This document shows, in pieces, positions 9,310-17,609 of a stretch of DNA of 64,000 bases. The notes beneath the pieces are model-generated. The model saw only the letters and a program-made list of their open reading frames with translations, did no database searches and was not told the origin of the DNA. This DNA comes from CAYNJF01 sp964397555. Its GTDB lineage: Bacteria; Pseudomonadota; Gammaproteobacteria; Berkiellales; Berkiellaceae. Made by a program: the position numbers and the translations under genes. Within the stretch, counting starts at the first letter, position 1, and every line of letters starts with the position of its first letter. The DNA is taken from positions 1-64,000 of the forward strand of contig CAYNJF010000002.1 in the NCBI GenBank assembly GCA_964397555.1, read 5' to 3'.

Positions 9310-10277
9310 TCGATGACGTTGTCGATAGCAGGACCGGTTTTGACATTGACGTTGAGCATTTTTTCAATGGCTTTTGGCTCAAACACTTCTAAATGATTTA
9401 ATGTCGTCGCACTGATGGGTTGATTGGGATTCACATGTATGCCGATCGCCTCTTGTGAGTTGAGAACGGCTTGAGCGTGCTTCATCCAAAGCTCTGAGTT
9501 TAAGCCATGCTGTGCCATCATTTCTCGAAGACTGTCTAGCATCATGGCTTTTACCTTAGCCTCACTGGTCCCAAGTTCGAGGGCTTGGGCTTTAATCAGT
9601 CTATTGATGATGGAGTGGTCTTCAAATGCGATGACAGCCTGTGCAAGTTTGGTTTGCTGGGCGCTAGCTGGGTTTTGTAGTTGTTCCACTGGGATCCCTT
9701 GATGATCAAGGCTTGCTTTAATCATGGCTTCAAACATATCTTTTTGTTGGTGATGGAGTTCAAAGTGGACTTGTTCGGCCTTACTGTCTGCGTACATTTC
9801 CATGTGAAAACTCAAGTCTAAGGTTTGGTAACCAAGGGCTTTAAGGCCTTGAACATGAGTGTCACCTTGTGGACTAAAGGCGCCGACAGGACTATTTTGC
9901 ATCGTATCCACATCAAAACGTAAGTGTTTTACGGTTAACCCATGGGGGATGGACTTGCTCAGATCAAAATGGTTGCTGAATAAATTTTTCGATGAGCTGA
10001 AGTCACTGCCAACCAGTTTAATGGACTCTATGGTTATGGGGTTTGGTTGCCCCATAATTTCAATGTGAACCTCATTTAAATCAATGGTCCCATGAATCAA
10101 AGAGTAGTCAATGCTACCAAGCTTGAAATCCACAAACCCACTCAAGGGTTCACTCCAAGCTTGAACGCTCTGGTGAATCAAATAATGAACGTGTATATGA
10201 AGGCCGGATAGAGCGATGATGACTAGGACAATAACCGACAATAATGGACGAATTAGACTGTTCAAACTACCAGCCAC
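9303..10277 (-). CDS. Membrane-anchored protein of unknown function
   Basis: A 324-residue protein with one N-terminal hydrophobic segment (about residues 10-30, LLSVIVLVIIALSGLHI) and a large, probably periplasmic domain. That domain has alternating polar and hydrophobic strands at first (GFVDFKLGSIDYSLIHGTIDLNEVHIEI) and a helical region later. The first part resembles YdgA/DUF945- or AsmA-like envelope proteins, but I cannot assign a family firmly. It is tail-to-tail with the amidotransferase gene (7-base overlap) and downstream of lexA on the same strand, separated from it by a strong terminator. Confidence 0.6.
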   Translation of the reverse strand: MAGSLNSLIRPLLSVIVLVIIALSGLHIHVHYLIHQSVQAWSEPLSGFVDFKLGSIDYSLIHGTIDLNEVHIEIMGQPNPITIESIKLVGSDFSSSKNLFSNHFDLSKSIPHGLTVKHLRFDVDTMQNSPVGAFSPQGDTHVQGLKALGYQTLDLSFHMEMYADSKAEQVHFELHHQQKDMFEAMIKASLDHQGIPVEQLQNPASAQQTKLAQAVIAFEDHSIINRLIKAQALELGTSEAKVKAMMLDSLREMMAQHGLNSELWMKHAQAVLNSQEAIGIHVNPNQPISATTLNHLEVFEPKAIEKMLNVNVKTGPAIDNVIDQ

Positions 10278-10320
10278 TTCTACAAAAAGACTTATTAATC
10301 GTGTCGGTCAAAGTCACAAA

Positions 10321-10350
10321 AAATAAAGGGCGCCAAGGCGCCCTTTATTT
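10321..10350. terminator. Strong bidirectional hairpin after lexA
   Basis: AAATAAAGGGCGCC and GGCGCCCTTTATTT are perfect 14-base arms around an AA turn. The A- and T-rich ends make it a terminator on either strand. It ends lexA transcription before the next minus-strand gene. Confidence 0.85.
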
Positions 10351-10367
10351 AATTCAAGAGAGTGGTT

Positions 10368-10994
10368 CTATAAACTGCCTGTGCGGATAACTCCGACAGC
10401 CACACCCTCAACGCTTAACTCTTGTGGAGATAAGACAAGATCTTGAAAGTCTGGGTGTTCAGCTTTAAGTCGAACCTGGCCACCTTCAAAGAAGTAGCGG
10501 CGAATTTCAACTTTGCCTCGCACTTTTGCAATGACGATTTGACCATTTTGAGGCTCACTGGTATTGCATACAGCTAAAAGATCTCCGTCTTTAATCCCAG
10601 CTTCTTTTAATGATAATCCTTTCATTTCAAGAAGAAAATCTGGTTTTTGACTGAAGCACTCGTTTTGTATACGAATACGGCTTTCAAAATGTTTATCCGA
10701 AAAAATAGGCTTTTCAGAACTGTAATCACGAATGATTGGTAGTCCAATACCATGCTTTTCAGATAATCGAATACCACGTGAGGTGCCAGGTGCAAGCTCA
10801 ATGGCGCCTTTGCGTGCTAAAGCCTTTAAATGGTCTTCAGCGGCGTTCACGGAGCGAAAACCAAGCTGTTTAGCAATTTCGGCACGAGTGGGAGGTGCAC
10901 CGGTTGCTTCCATGTGGTTTCTTATGACTTGTAAAACTTCTGATTGGCGCTGGGTCAATTCCCCAGGGGTTGATGATGGCGTGCTGGTAGTCAT
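10368..10994 (-). CDS. lexA: LexA repressor with altered self-cleavage residues
   Basis: A 208-residue LexA, the SOS repressor. The winged helix is well preserved (PPTRAEIAKQLGFRS, then NAAEDHLKALARKG), so it should read the E. coli-type box found in its own promoter. The protease domain aligns with E. coli LexA without gaps from GLP to the end. Ser128 (KGLSLKE) matches catalytic Ser119. The scissile Ala84-Gly85 is replaced by Ser93-Glu94 (YSSEKP), and catalytic Lys156 by Arg165 (VEIRRY, codon 10500-10502). It is therefore predicted not to cleave itself normally. The N-terminus has about nine extra Ser/Thr/Pro-rich residues. Confidence 0.93.
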   Translation of the reverse strand: MTTSTPSSTPGELTQRQSEVLQVIRNHMEATGAPPTRAEIAKQLGFRSVNAAEDHLKALARKGAIELAPGTSRGIRLSEKHGIGLPIIRDYSSEKPIFSDKHFESRIRIQNECFSQKPDFLLEMKGLSLKEAGIKDGDLLAVCNTSEPQNGQIVIAKVRGKVEIRRYFFEGGQVRLKAEHPDFQDLVLSPQELSVEGVAVGVIRTGSL

Positions 10995-11004
10995 CTTCCT
11001 TGTC

Positions 11005-11020
11005 CTGTCCTTAGTTACAG
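11005..11020. promoter_or_regulatory. SOS box in the lexA leader
   Basis: CTGT (11005-11008), 8 bases, ACAG (11017-11020): a full match to the gammaproteobacterial LexA box core. It lies 10 bases upstream of the lexA start codon, indicating autoregulation. I saw no second full-match box in the window. Confidence 0.85.
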
Positions 11021-11202
11021 AAATACCAGATAAGCTCTAATCCTTCAGAGCGCTCTTATACCTTCCGTTACACTATAACTTATTTAAAGTGGTTGCGTAA
11101 CCAATTTAGTTAATTTTTTCAGGCCGAATATGAATCCAGCCCTTAGACTTTAATGAATAGATCATCGAGTGGGTTTCCGCAATAAAAACAGTAAAATGTT
11201 GC

Positions 11203-11514
11203 TTAGTACCATTCGTTGCCAAGCATCAAATCAATCTCGCTTAACGGACTGGAACGATTTTCAGGGTAGCTCGCATCATCTATATAATAGAGATCTTCTC
11301 GAGTGAGTTCGTAGGGGCCTGTCGCGTCATCAGGCTCTGGCACGGGAGACAGTTTCATGGCAAACCACGTATCGGTGTCCATGCCTTCAATCTCGCCAGA
11401 AAAATATTGGATGTCCACGGTTCCTTCGACGTCGTCAAAGGCGACAACTTCAAACACGTGGCCTAACTCCAAATCTTCATACCATTGACCCACCTCGGGG
11501 CTGTAGACGCTCAT
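11203..11514 (-). CDS. Small conserved acidic protein (DUF6763-like)
   Basis: A 103-residue acidic protein without signal peptide or membrane segment. It opens with PEVGQWYEDLELGHVFEVVAFD and contains VDIQYFSGEIEGMD and LTREDLYYID. I believe this is the DUF6763 family, conserved in gammaproteobacteria and of unknown function, but that name is from memory. It is upstream of lexA on the same strand, with about 200 bases and the SOS box between them, so co-regulation is not implied. Confidence 0.65.
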   Translation of the reverse strand: MSVYSPEVGQWYEDLELGHVFEVVAFDDVEGTVDIQYFSGEIEGMDTDTWFAMKLSPVPEPDDATGPYELTREDLYYIDDASYPENRSSPLSEIDLMLGNEWY

Positions 11515-11680
11515 TTCTCACCTCACAGAAAAACTCTTCCATGAAACAAGCTCCTAAATCCAATCTATCACCAGCCTCAAAAAAAGTCATTAGTTTGACT
11601 AAATATTTTCACAGCTTCGGTGTATATCCTTTTGTTCATAGCCTTGTATCATGTTTGTGAAGCATGAAGAGAGGGAAAGA

Positions 11681-13948
11681 ATGAAACAATATTTGCATTG
11701 GATTCAAAAACATCCGAAATGGTTAGTCTTTGTTTGTATGGTAACTATTTTGGTGGTGTCAGCGGGCGCCACGAGGCTTGAATTGAGTACAAACTATCGG
11801 ATGTTTTTTAGTGAGCAGAACCCTCACTTAAATGCCTTCGAAGCGCTTCAGGATACGTACACGAAAAATGACAATGTCATCTTTTTGGTCACGCCAAAAT
11901 CAGGGGAGGTATTTGAACCCGAAGCACTCGAAGCCATTCAGGATCTAACCCAGGCTTGTTGGCAACTGCCCTATGCCATTCGTGTTGATTCAGTGACAAA
12001 CTTTCAACACACCTTTGCCCAAGGGGACGACCTTATCGTTCAAGATCTTGTTGAACAGATCCCAGATGATAAGCAAGCCTTAAAGGCGTTGAAAAAAGTG
12101 GCCTTGAATGAACCGGCTCTCCTTAATCGCCTAATCTCAGGTGGCTCAAGTGTGACTGGGGTCAATGTGACCATTCAATTGCCAGGGGAAAACGATGTCA
12201 TTGAAGTGCCTTTGGTGGCCGAGGCCGCCAATGCACTAAAAGCCCAATTCATTGAAAAATACCCAAGCATTGAATTTCGAGTTTCAGGTCAGGTCATGCA
12301 AAACCAAGCCTTTAATGAAGCCTCAATTCAAGATGGGCAAACGTTAATGCCTTTGATGTTTATCGCCATCATTGTTGGGGTAGGTTTGCTTTTTAAAAGT
12401 TGGGTTGCGTTGTTGCTCATGATGATCATGATGATTGCGGCTATTTTCCCAGCCCTTGGTGTTGCAGGCTATCTTGGAATGAGTTTAAACACCGCGACCA
12501 TGGCTTCTCCCATCATGATCATGACCTTAGCCGTTGCAGATGGTGTCCATATTCTGAATAACTTTTTTTCAGAATATAGGGAGCGTTCTAAAAAATGGGA
12601 GGCCTTAAAGCATAGCTTGGAAGTCAACTTTTCTCCTATCTTGATTACCACGTTCACAACCATCTTAGGCTTTTTGTCTTTAAATTTTTCTGATGCACCT
12701 CCGTTTAGAGAGCTTGGAAACCTAGTGGCTATTGGCATGGCATGGGCCATGATTTTCTCATTGTTACTCTTGCCGGCACTTGTCATGCTTCTTCCCGTCC
12801 AGCCCCACCCGACACCCACCAAGACACCAGCAATGCGTCATCTTTCAGACTGGGTCTTGACTCATCGTAAAGGGCTATTTTGGGGAGGTAGCCTTGCTAT
12901 TGTGGCTTGTCTTGCCATGTTGCCGAAAAATCAACTCAATGATGAGTGGGTCAAGTATTTTGATAACTCAATGGCCTTTCGACAACAGGCTGATTACCTC
13001 ATGGATAACCTAACGGGATTAGCCACACTCAACTACTCGGTATCAGCGGACGAGGAGTATGGGATCGCAGAACCCGAATATTTAAAAAAAGTAGAGTCTT
13101 TTTCCAGTTGGCTTAGAGAGCAACCTGAAGTTGTTCACGTAAGCACCATTACTGATGTGTTTAAAAAGCTCAATCAAAACATGCATGGTGATGATCAAGG
13201 TTACTACCGCCTTCCGGACTCACGCGAGTTGGCTTCGCAATATCTACTGCTTTACGAGCTTTCTCTGCCATTTGGCTTAGATTTAAATAACCAAATTAAT
13301 GTAGACAAGTCCGCCACAAGGGTTCAAGTCACCTTAGAGCCAATGTCAACCAATGAGCTTTTAGATTTTGAAAGAGAAGTGCAGGCTTACCAACGCATAA
13401 TCTTCGAGCCTCATATGATAAGTAAAGGCTCTTCTCCAGATGTGATGTTTGCTCATATTGGATTCACCAACATACGTTCTATGTTGGTTGGAACCACATT
13501 GGCACTTATTCTAATATCCCTCACCTTGGTTTTCGCATTTCGCTCATGGAGATATGGGGCACTTTCTTTGCTGCCTAATTTGCTCCCAGCTGGTATCTCT
13601 TTTGGTTTATGGGGGTTGTATGTTGGCGAGATTGGTTTGAGTCTGTCGGTAGTCACCGGCATGACGTTAGGCATTATTGTGGATGATACCATTCATTTCA
13701 TGAGCAAATATCAGCGTGCCCGTAAAACCAAAAGTCCTGAGCAAGCGATTCAATATGCGTTTGAAACGGTAGGTAAGGCTTTGATCATAACCTCTGTGGT
13801 TCTCGTGGTAGGCTTTGGTTTACTCTCATTTTCTGCATTTAAACTCAATGCAACGATGGGACTGTTGACCGCCATTACCATTGCTATTGCCTTAATCGTT
13901 GATTTTTTCTACCTGCCAACTCTTCTTGTTCGACTCAAAAAAATCTAA
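11681..13948 (+). CDS. RND/MMPL-family exporter
   Basis: A 755-residue polytopic inner-membrane protein with two repeats. Each has a transmembrane helix, a large periplasmic loop and a bundle of about five helices. Helix 4-like motifs (MTLAVADGVHILNNFF in the first half, GIIVDDTIHFMSKYQ in the second) carry the proton-relay acidic pairs of RND proteins. The family exports hydrophobic or amphiphilic molecules, or moves lipids. The ATG at 11681 follows GAGAGG and is preferred to the ATG at 11651. Relatives often sit directly beside a LolA-like protein and an outer-membrane barrel; here those lie 2.9 kb away (16827 and 17606). Confidence 0.88.
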   Translation: MKQYLHWIQKHPKWLVFVCMVTILVVSAGATRLELSTNYRMFFSEQNPHLNAFEALQDTYTKNDNVIFLVTPKSGEVFEPEALEAIQDLTQACWQLPYAIRVDSVTNFQHTFAQGDDLIVQDLVEQIPDDKQALKALKKVALNEPALLNRLISGGSSVTGVNVTIQLPGENDVIEVPLVAEAANALKAQFIEKYPSIEFRVSGQVMQNQAFNEASIQDGQTLMPLMFIAIIVGVGLLFKSWVALLLMMIMMIAAIFPALGVAGYLGMSLNTATMASPIMIMTLAVADGVHILNNFFSEYRERSKKWEALKHSLEVNFSPILITTFTTILGFLSLNFSDAPPFRELGNLVAIGMAWAMIFSLLLLPALVMLLPVQPHPTPTKTPAMRHLSDWVLTHRKGLFWGGSLAIVACLAMLPKNQLNDEWVKYFDNSMAFRQQADYLMDNLTGLATLNYSVSADEEYGIAEPEYLKKVESFSSWLREQPEVVHVSTITDVFKKLNQNMHGDDQGYYRLPDSRELASQYLLLYELSLPFGLDLNNQINVDKSATRVQVTLEPMSTNELLDFEREVQAYQRIIFEPHMISKGSSPDVMFAHIGFTNIRSMLVGTTLALILISLTLVFAFRSWRYGALSLLPNLLPAGISFGLWGLYVGEIGLSLSVVTGMTLGIIVDDTIHFMSKYQRARKTKSPEQAIQYAFETVGKALIITSVVLVVGFGLLSFSAFKLNATMGLLTAITIAIALIVDFFYLPTLLVRLKKI

Positions 13949-13953
13949 AGTTC

Positions 13954-13976
13954 AGCGCTCGCATTATGCGAGCGCT
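13954..13976. terminator. Hairpin after the RND exporter
   Basis: AGCGCTCGCA and TGCGAGCGCT form a perfect 10-base stem around a TTA loop six bases after the stop. It lacks a T tract, so it may work with Rho or protect the mRNA end. Confidence 0.55.
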
Positions 13977-14052
13977 CATTCACTGTATTCAAATAGAACT
14001 TAGCGTTGATGGTCGTGGTCTGTGATGTAGTGTGAATTTTTAAAGCCATGAC

Positions 14053-15930
14053 ATGCCTTCAATCGAAACGAACCAGATCCGACTAGAAAACAGGTTTGCC
14101 AAAGTCCAAGAAGACGCCATGTACGCTGCCTATCGATACAATCCATATAATCACAGTGATAATTCTGTTCGCCCCGTCGGAACCAATGTCGTCCAGATTA
14201 AAAGTGACAATGGTAGGACCCAGCCCTATAGGGTGCGTGAAATTAAAGTGGAGGCCAAAGGGTTAGTAGGTGAAATTTTAGTGCCAGTTAAGCCTATCCC
14301 AGGTCAACCTGCTCAAATCTACGTGAATTGGGCTGGCACTCATGATATGCCAACCATCATGGCTGATTTGGAAACGTCAGCGGGAGAGGACTCGTTTCAA
14401 CAACACGCCCCAGAAATCAATGCCATGATATCAAAAGCCATTGAAGATGTGGTTGAGGTCACAGGCCATCCGGTCGATCTTAGCTTCAATGGTCATAGTT
14501 TGGGGGGCGGGTTAGCCCAAAGAAGTTTTCAAGATTTTCAAAGATGCTTATGTCATCATGATCGCGACGCATTGAGCGAAGAACATCGTACGCTCCTCGA
14601 TGAGCAAGAACGTAAACTCTCAACGATATATCATGTCAATCGTGAACCCACTGCCATTGGGGTTGGATTTTCAAACATTCGTAAAATGAAGATTGGCACT
14701 TATAATGCAACAGGCGTTCTTGACGAGGTTGCGGCCAATTGCGATGCACTTGCAAAGATTGCTCATGCCCAAGGAGCAGAGCTTGAGGCTTATTTTGGTC
14801 ATGTCATTGATGATGTGGTTCAAGCGACAGGGCAATCGACGATCTTCGCTGAGATGGACCCAGATATAGCCTCGGTCTATATGATGCTCAAAGAGCTTCC
14901 CTCCGAATCAGGCGAATTGCCTGAGTTACCAAGTGGTGTACTGATCATGGATGAACAAGGGAGAATTAGACAGCAAGCATTGATGAGTCCCTCCAATAAC
15001 ATGCTCACCCAGGCGCTCCAGGATGCTTATCAATATGTAACGGAGAACGGGACTTATCGCATCAAAGCGCACACCTATGTACACTTTAACGATGATCGAG
15101 TCATGAACGATCGAAGTGGAAAAGTTGAGTTCTTAAACAATCGTGATCATCCTGAACGCATTAAAAGACATTTGTTGCATAAAAATCAAACCTTGAAAGC
15201 GATTACCAACTGCCGTCGAGCACTTTCTGAGTCTTTGGCAAGCAGCTATGATTATTACTCTTACATGGCCGATAGTGTCTCAAGCCTTTTAGGTACTAAG
15301 ACTCCTGAGGCATCTTTTGACGACGTGGTTGCGAATGAAAGGGCCCAGACCATGATGAGCGATATGAAACATGTTCAAGATAGCATGGTTGAACTTCATC
15401 AACTTGAGGTTCAGGGTAAAGCATTAGCACTTGACGCTCAAAGTGAAGCTGTTGAACTTGAGGATGGTGCTGGTGCTGATGTTGATGTTTTCTTTGATGT
15501 GCCAGATATGGCTCCAGACGCCTATGAGGTCTCCCCACTTGAAGATCCAGTCGACTCTGAGCTTGAGAGTGAGGCACAAGAAGTTGATGGCGATCTGTTC
15601 TATGATGTTCCAGATACGGTGGATCACTTGCAACAAGTGTCTGAGTCAGAACCAAGGGCTTCTAGTGATGTATCTTCTGAACGCGGCGAGAACAAAGAGA
15701 ATGAAGTGAATCAATCGGCCCCCAATCGTAAAAGAAAACGCAGTGATGCAATGGTCTCATCATTTAAACGCAAGAGAGTCGAAATGGAACCGGACTATCA
15801 GGCATTGAAAATTACCAAGAGTTCGCCTAAAGATGAAGGGCCACGTAAGCCTCTGAGAGAAGTGGAAAATCAAGACCAACAAAAGTCGAAGACCAAATCG
15901 GGTCATCGCCCAAAGGGAGCCGGTGGTTAA
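14053..15930 (+). CDS. Lipase-like putative host-directed effector with NLS-like tail
   Basis: A 625-residue protein with no signal peptide or membrane segment. The N-terminal third looks like an alpha/beta-hydrolase: YVNWAGTHD (90-98) and the nucleophile elbow GHSLGG (147-152, Ser149). The catalytic Asp and His cannot be placed by eye. A long helical middle is followed by an acidic, low-complexity tail with two related motifs, VFFDVPDM and LFYDVPDT. Next comes a basic cluster with KR (560-561), ten residues, then KRKR (572-575), a classical bipartite nuclear import pattern. The last 50 residues are Lys/Glu/Gln-rich and probably disordered. No ribosome site is evident. It is probably co-transcribed with the gene at 15949. 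Effector status is inferred. Confidence 0.6.
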   Translation: MPSIETNQIRLENRFAKVQEDAMYAAYRYNPYNHSDNSVRPVGTNVVQIKSDNGRTQPYRVREIKVEAKGLVGEILVPVKPIPGQPAQIYVNWAGTHDMPTIMADLETSAGEDSFQQHAPEINAMISKAIEDVVEVTGHPVDLSFNGHSLGGGLAQRSFQDFQRCLCHHDRDALSEEHRTLLDEQERKLSTIYHVNREPTAIGVGFSNIRKMKIGTYNATGVLDEVAANCDALAKIAHAQGAELEAYFGHVIDDVVQATGQSTIFAEMDPDIASVYMMLKELPSESGELPELPSGVLIMDEQGRIRQQALMSPSNNMLTQALQDAYQYVTENGTYRIKAHTYVHFNDDRVMNDRSGKVEFLNNRDHPERIKRHLLHKNQTLKAITNCRRALSESLASSYDYYSYMADSVSSLLGTKTPEASFDDVVANERAQTMMSDMKHVQDSMVELHQLEVQGKALALDAQSEAVELEDGAGADVDVFFDVPDMAPDAYEVSPLEDPVDSELESEAQEVDGDLFYDVPDTVDHLQQVSESEPRASSDVSSERGENKENEVNQSAPNRKRKRSDAMVSSFKRKRVEMEPDYQALKITKSSPKDEGPRKPLREVENQDQQKSKTKSGHRPKGAGG

Positions 15931-15948
15931 TATAGGTTGGAGATTCAT

Positions 15949-16740
15949 ATGATTAAACGCATCATCAACAAGTACAAACTTGATAAAAAAGTAAAGCGTC
16001 GTCACCAAATGATGGGGAATGACGTTGGACAAGGCCTGGAACCCCAGGCTGGTAATTTAGATGCGGTGGCTAAGGACTTCGCTCGCATTGACAGACTAAT
16101 CATTCGATATGAGTCTGATAATTCTGAACATACGTTTACTCGTAACTCGTTTAAAGATGATAAAGGGCTGCCCGATCCGGTAAAAACGCACCTGGTTCTC
16201 CAACAAATGGCTCATTACAGCAGACCAGTTCACCAATATTTGACAAATTATGCATACCAAGCGGGATTTTTGAATGCCGGTGAAAATGCATTAAAAGCAT
16301 TTTTTATGGCGGGTAACGAAGAATCGCACATGTTGATGTTGTCCACATCGAGTGAACCTGGTGTTGAGACACGCCAGTCTACATTTACGGTTCATAACGA
16401 TGGCTCTATTACCTATGAAGAGCAATTTGATATTTACCAGGTCAAAGATCCGCTTGATTTGAAAACGTACGAGTCTGAAGATGGAAAACCTGTGGCTAGT
16501 TGTGTCATGACATCGACCATTCGAGTTAATAAAGGTAAAATCAGTCATCAATTTCATGATATGCGTATTGAGGCCAAGGATGATATCGGTCAGGCTCTCT
16601 TTGAAAAACAAGAAAATAAGAGCTTTTTAAAGAAAGTCTTTTCAAAGATAACCGAAAAACTAAACCAATGGTTTGGCTCTCCAAAGGTTCAAGAAGCTGT
16701 GGACCCTGACAAACTTCCAAGTCAAAAATTTAAGTTGTAA
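15949..16740 (+). CDS. Unknown protein, companion of the lipase-like gene
   Basis: A 263-residue protein I do not recognise. It has a strongly basic start (IKRIINKYKLDKKVKRRH), no signal peptide and no clear membrane helix. The middle looks alpha/beta (TFTVHNDGSITYEEQFDIYQV, then CVMTSTIRVNKGKISHQFHDMRIEA), and the end is a basic amphipathic stretch (FLKKVFSKITEKLNQWFG). The ATG at 15949 has GGAG six bases upstream and lies 18 bases after the lipase-like gene, so the two form an operon. It may be a partner, chaperone or second effector; none of these can be shown. Confidence 0.55.
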   Translation: MIKRIINKYKLDKKVKRRHQMMGNDVGQGLEPQAGNLDAVAKDFARIDRLIIRYESDNSEHTFTRNSFKDDKGLPDPVKTHLVLQQMAHYSRPVHQYLTNYAYQAGFLNAGENALKAFFMAGNEESHMLMLSTSSEPGVETRQSTFTVHNDGSITYEEQFDIYQVKDPLDLKTYESEDGKPVASCVMTSTIRVNKGKISHQFHDMRIEAKDDIGQALFEKQENKSFLKKVFSKITEKLNQWFGSPKVQEAVDPDKLPSQKFKL

Positions 16741-16826
16741 CGCTTAGACAAGTTTATTAACTGGTTTTCACTCCCCATCGAACCTGCTACTATCTTGAAG
16801 GTCATCATCGAGAAAGGAGTGTGGGT

Positions 16827-17609
16827 GTGAGGACCTTACAAGCGGCGGTATTAGCGGTTACGGTAGCCTTTCATTGGGCGGCATATGCAAGTCCACAAGC
16901 CCAGGGGCTCAAGATAGCTCAAGAGGCCGATCGCAGAGACACGGGGTTTAAAGATTCGACTGCCAATATGGTTATGGTACTAAAAAACCGCCAAGGGCAG
17001 CAAAGTCGCCGGGAAATCCGAGTGAATACTCTAGAAGGCACCTCCGACGGTGATAAAAGCCTCATTATTTTTGATAGCCCTCGTGATGTAAAAGGGACCG
17101 CACTTTTAACGTTTACCCATAAAAAGGGTGATGACGATCAATGGTTATTCCTGCCTGCCTTAAAACGTGTCAAACGAATTGCTTCGGCAAATCAATCGGG
17201 TCCCTTTATGGGCTCCGAGTTTGCATATGAAGACTTTAATTCACAAGAAGTCGACAAATACACCTATAAATACATCAAAGATGAAAACCTTAAAGGAAAG
17301 GACTGCTTTGTCATAGAGCGATACCCGGTCAATAAAAACTCCGGGTACACTCGTCAGGTAGTTTGGCTTGACAAAGATGAGTATCGGATCTGGAAAGTGG
17401 TTTTTTATGATAGGAAAGGGGCTAAGCTTAAAACCTTGGATTTTAAAAACTATAAGCAGTATCTCAATAAATTTTGGCGTCCAGATGTCATGATGATGCA
17501 AAATCATCAAACAGGAAAAAGCACCGATTTAATTTGGAGTAATTTCAAGTTTAGAACAGGGTTAAAAGACTCTGACTTTACAAGAGCCAGCCTAAAAAGA
17601 GCTCGATGA
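16827..17609 (+). CDS. LolA-like outer-membrane lipoprotein-sorting protein
   Basis: A periplasmic protein of about 260 residues with a signal peptide (AAVLAVTVAFHWAAYA). The body has the pattern of the LolA_like family: IFDSPRDVKGTALLTF, DDDQWLFLPALKRVKRI and GSEFAYEDF, then repeated strands ending in TDLIWSNFKFRTGLKDSDFT. Members accompany RND/MMPL exporters and are thought to carry a lipid or lipoprotein across the periplasm. The GTG at 16827, seven bases after AAGGAG, is preferred to the GTG at 16821. Its end overlaps the next gene by 4 bases. Confidence 0.82.
   Translation: MRTLQAAVLAVTVAFHWAAYASPQAQGLKIAQEADRRDTGFKDSTANMVMVLKNRQGQQSRREIRVNTLEGTSDGDKSLIIFDSPRDVKGTALLTFTHKKGDDDQWLFLPALKRVKRIASANQSGPFMGSEFAYEDFNSQEVDKYTYKYIKDENLKGKDCFVIERYPVNKNSGYTRQVVWLDKDEYRIWKVVFYDRKGAKLKTLDFKNYKQYLNKFWRPDVMMMQNHQTGKSTDLIWSNFKFRTGLKDSDFTRASLKRAR

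Noticed and set aside
15296..15655. Long minus-strand frame rich in His, Gln and Leu within the lipase-like gene
   Set aside because: It is the antisense shadow of the acidic low-complexity tail (Asp/Glu/Val codons) and has no ribosome site or family resemblance.
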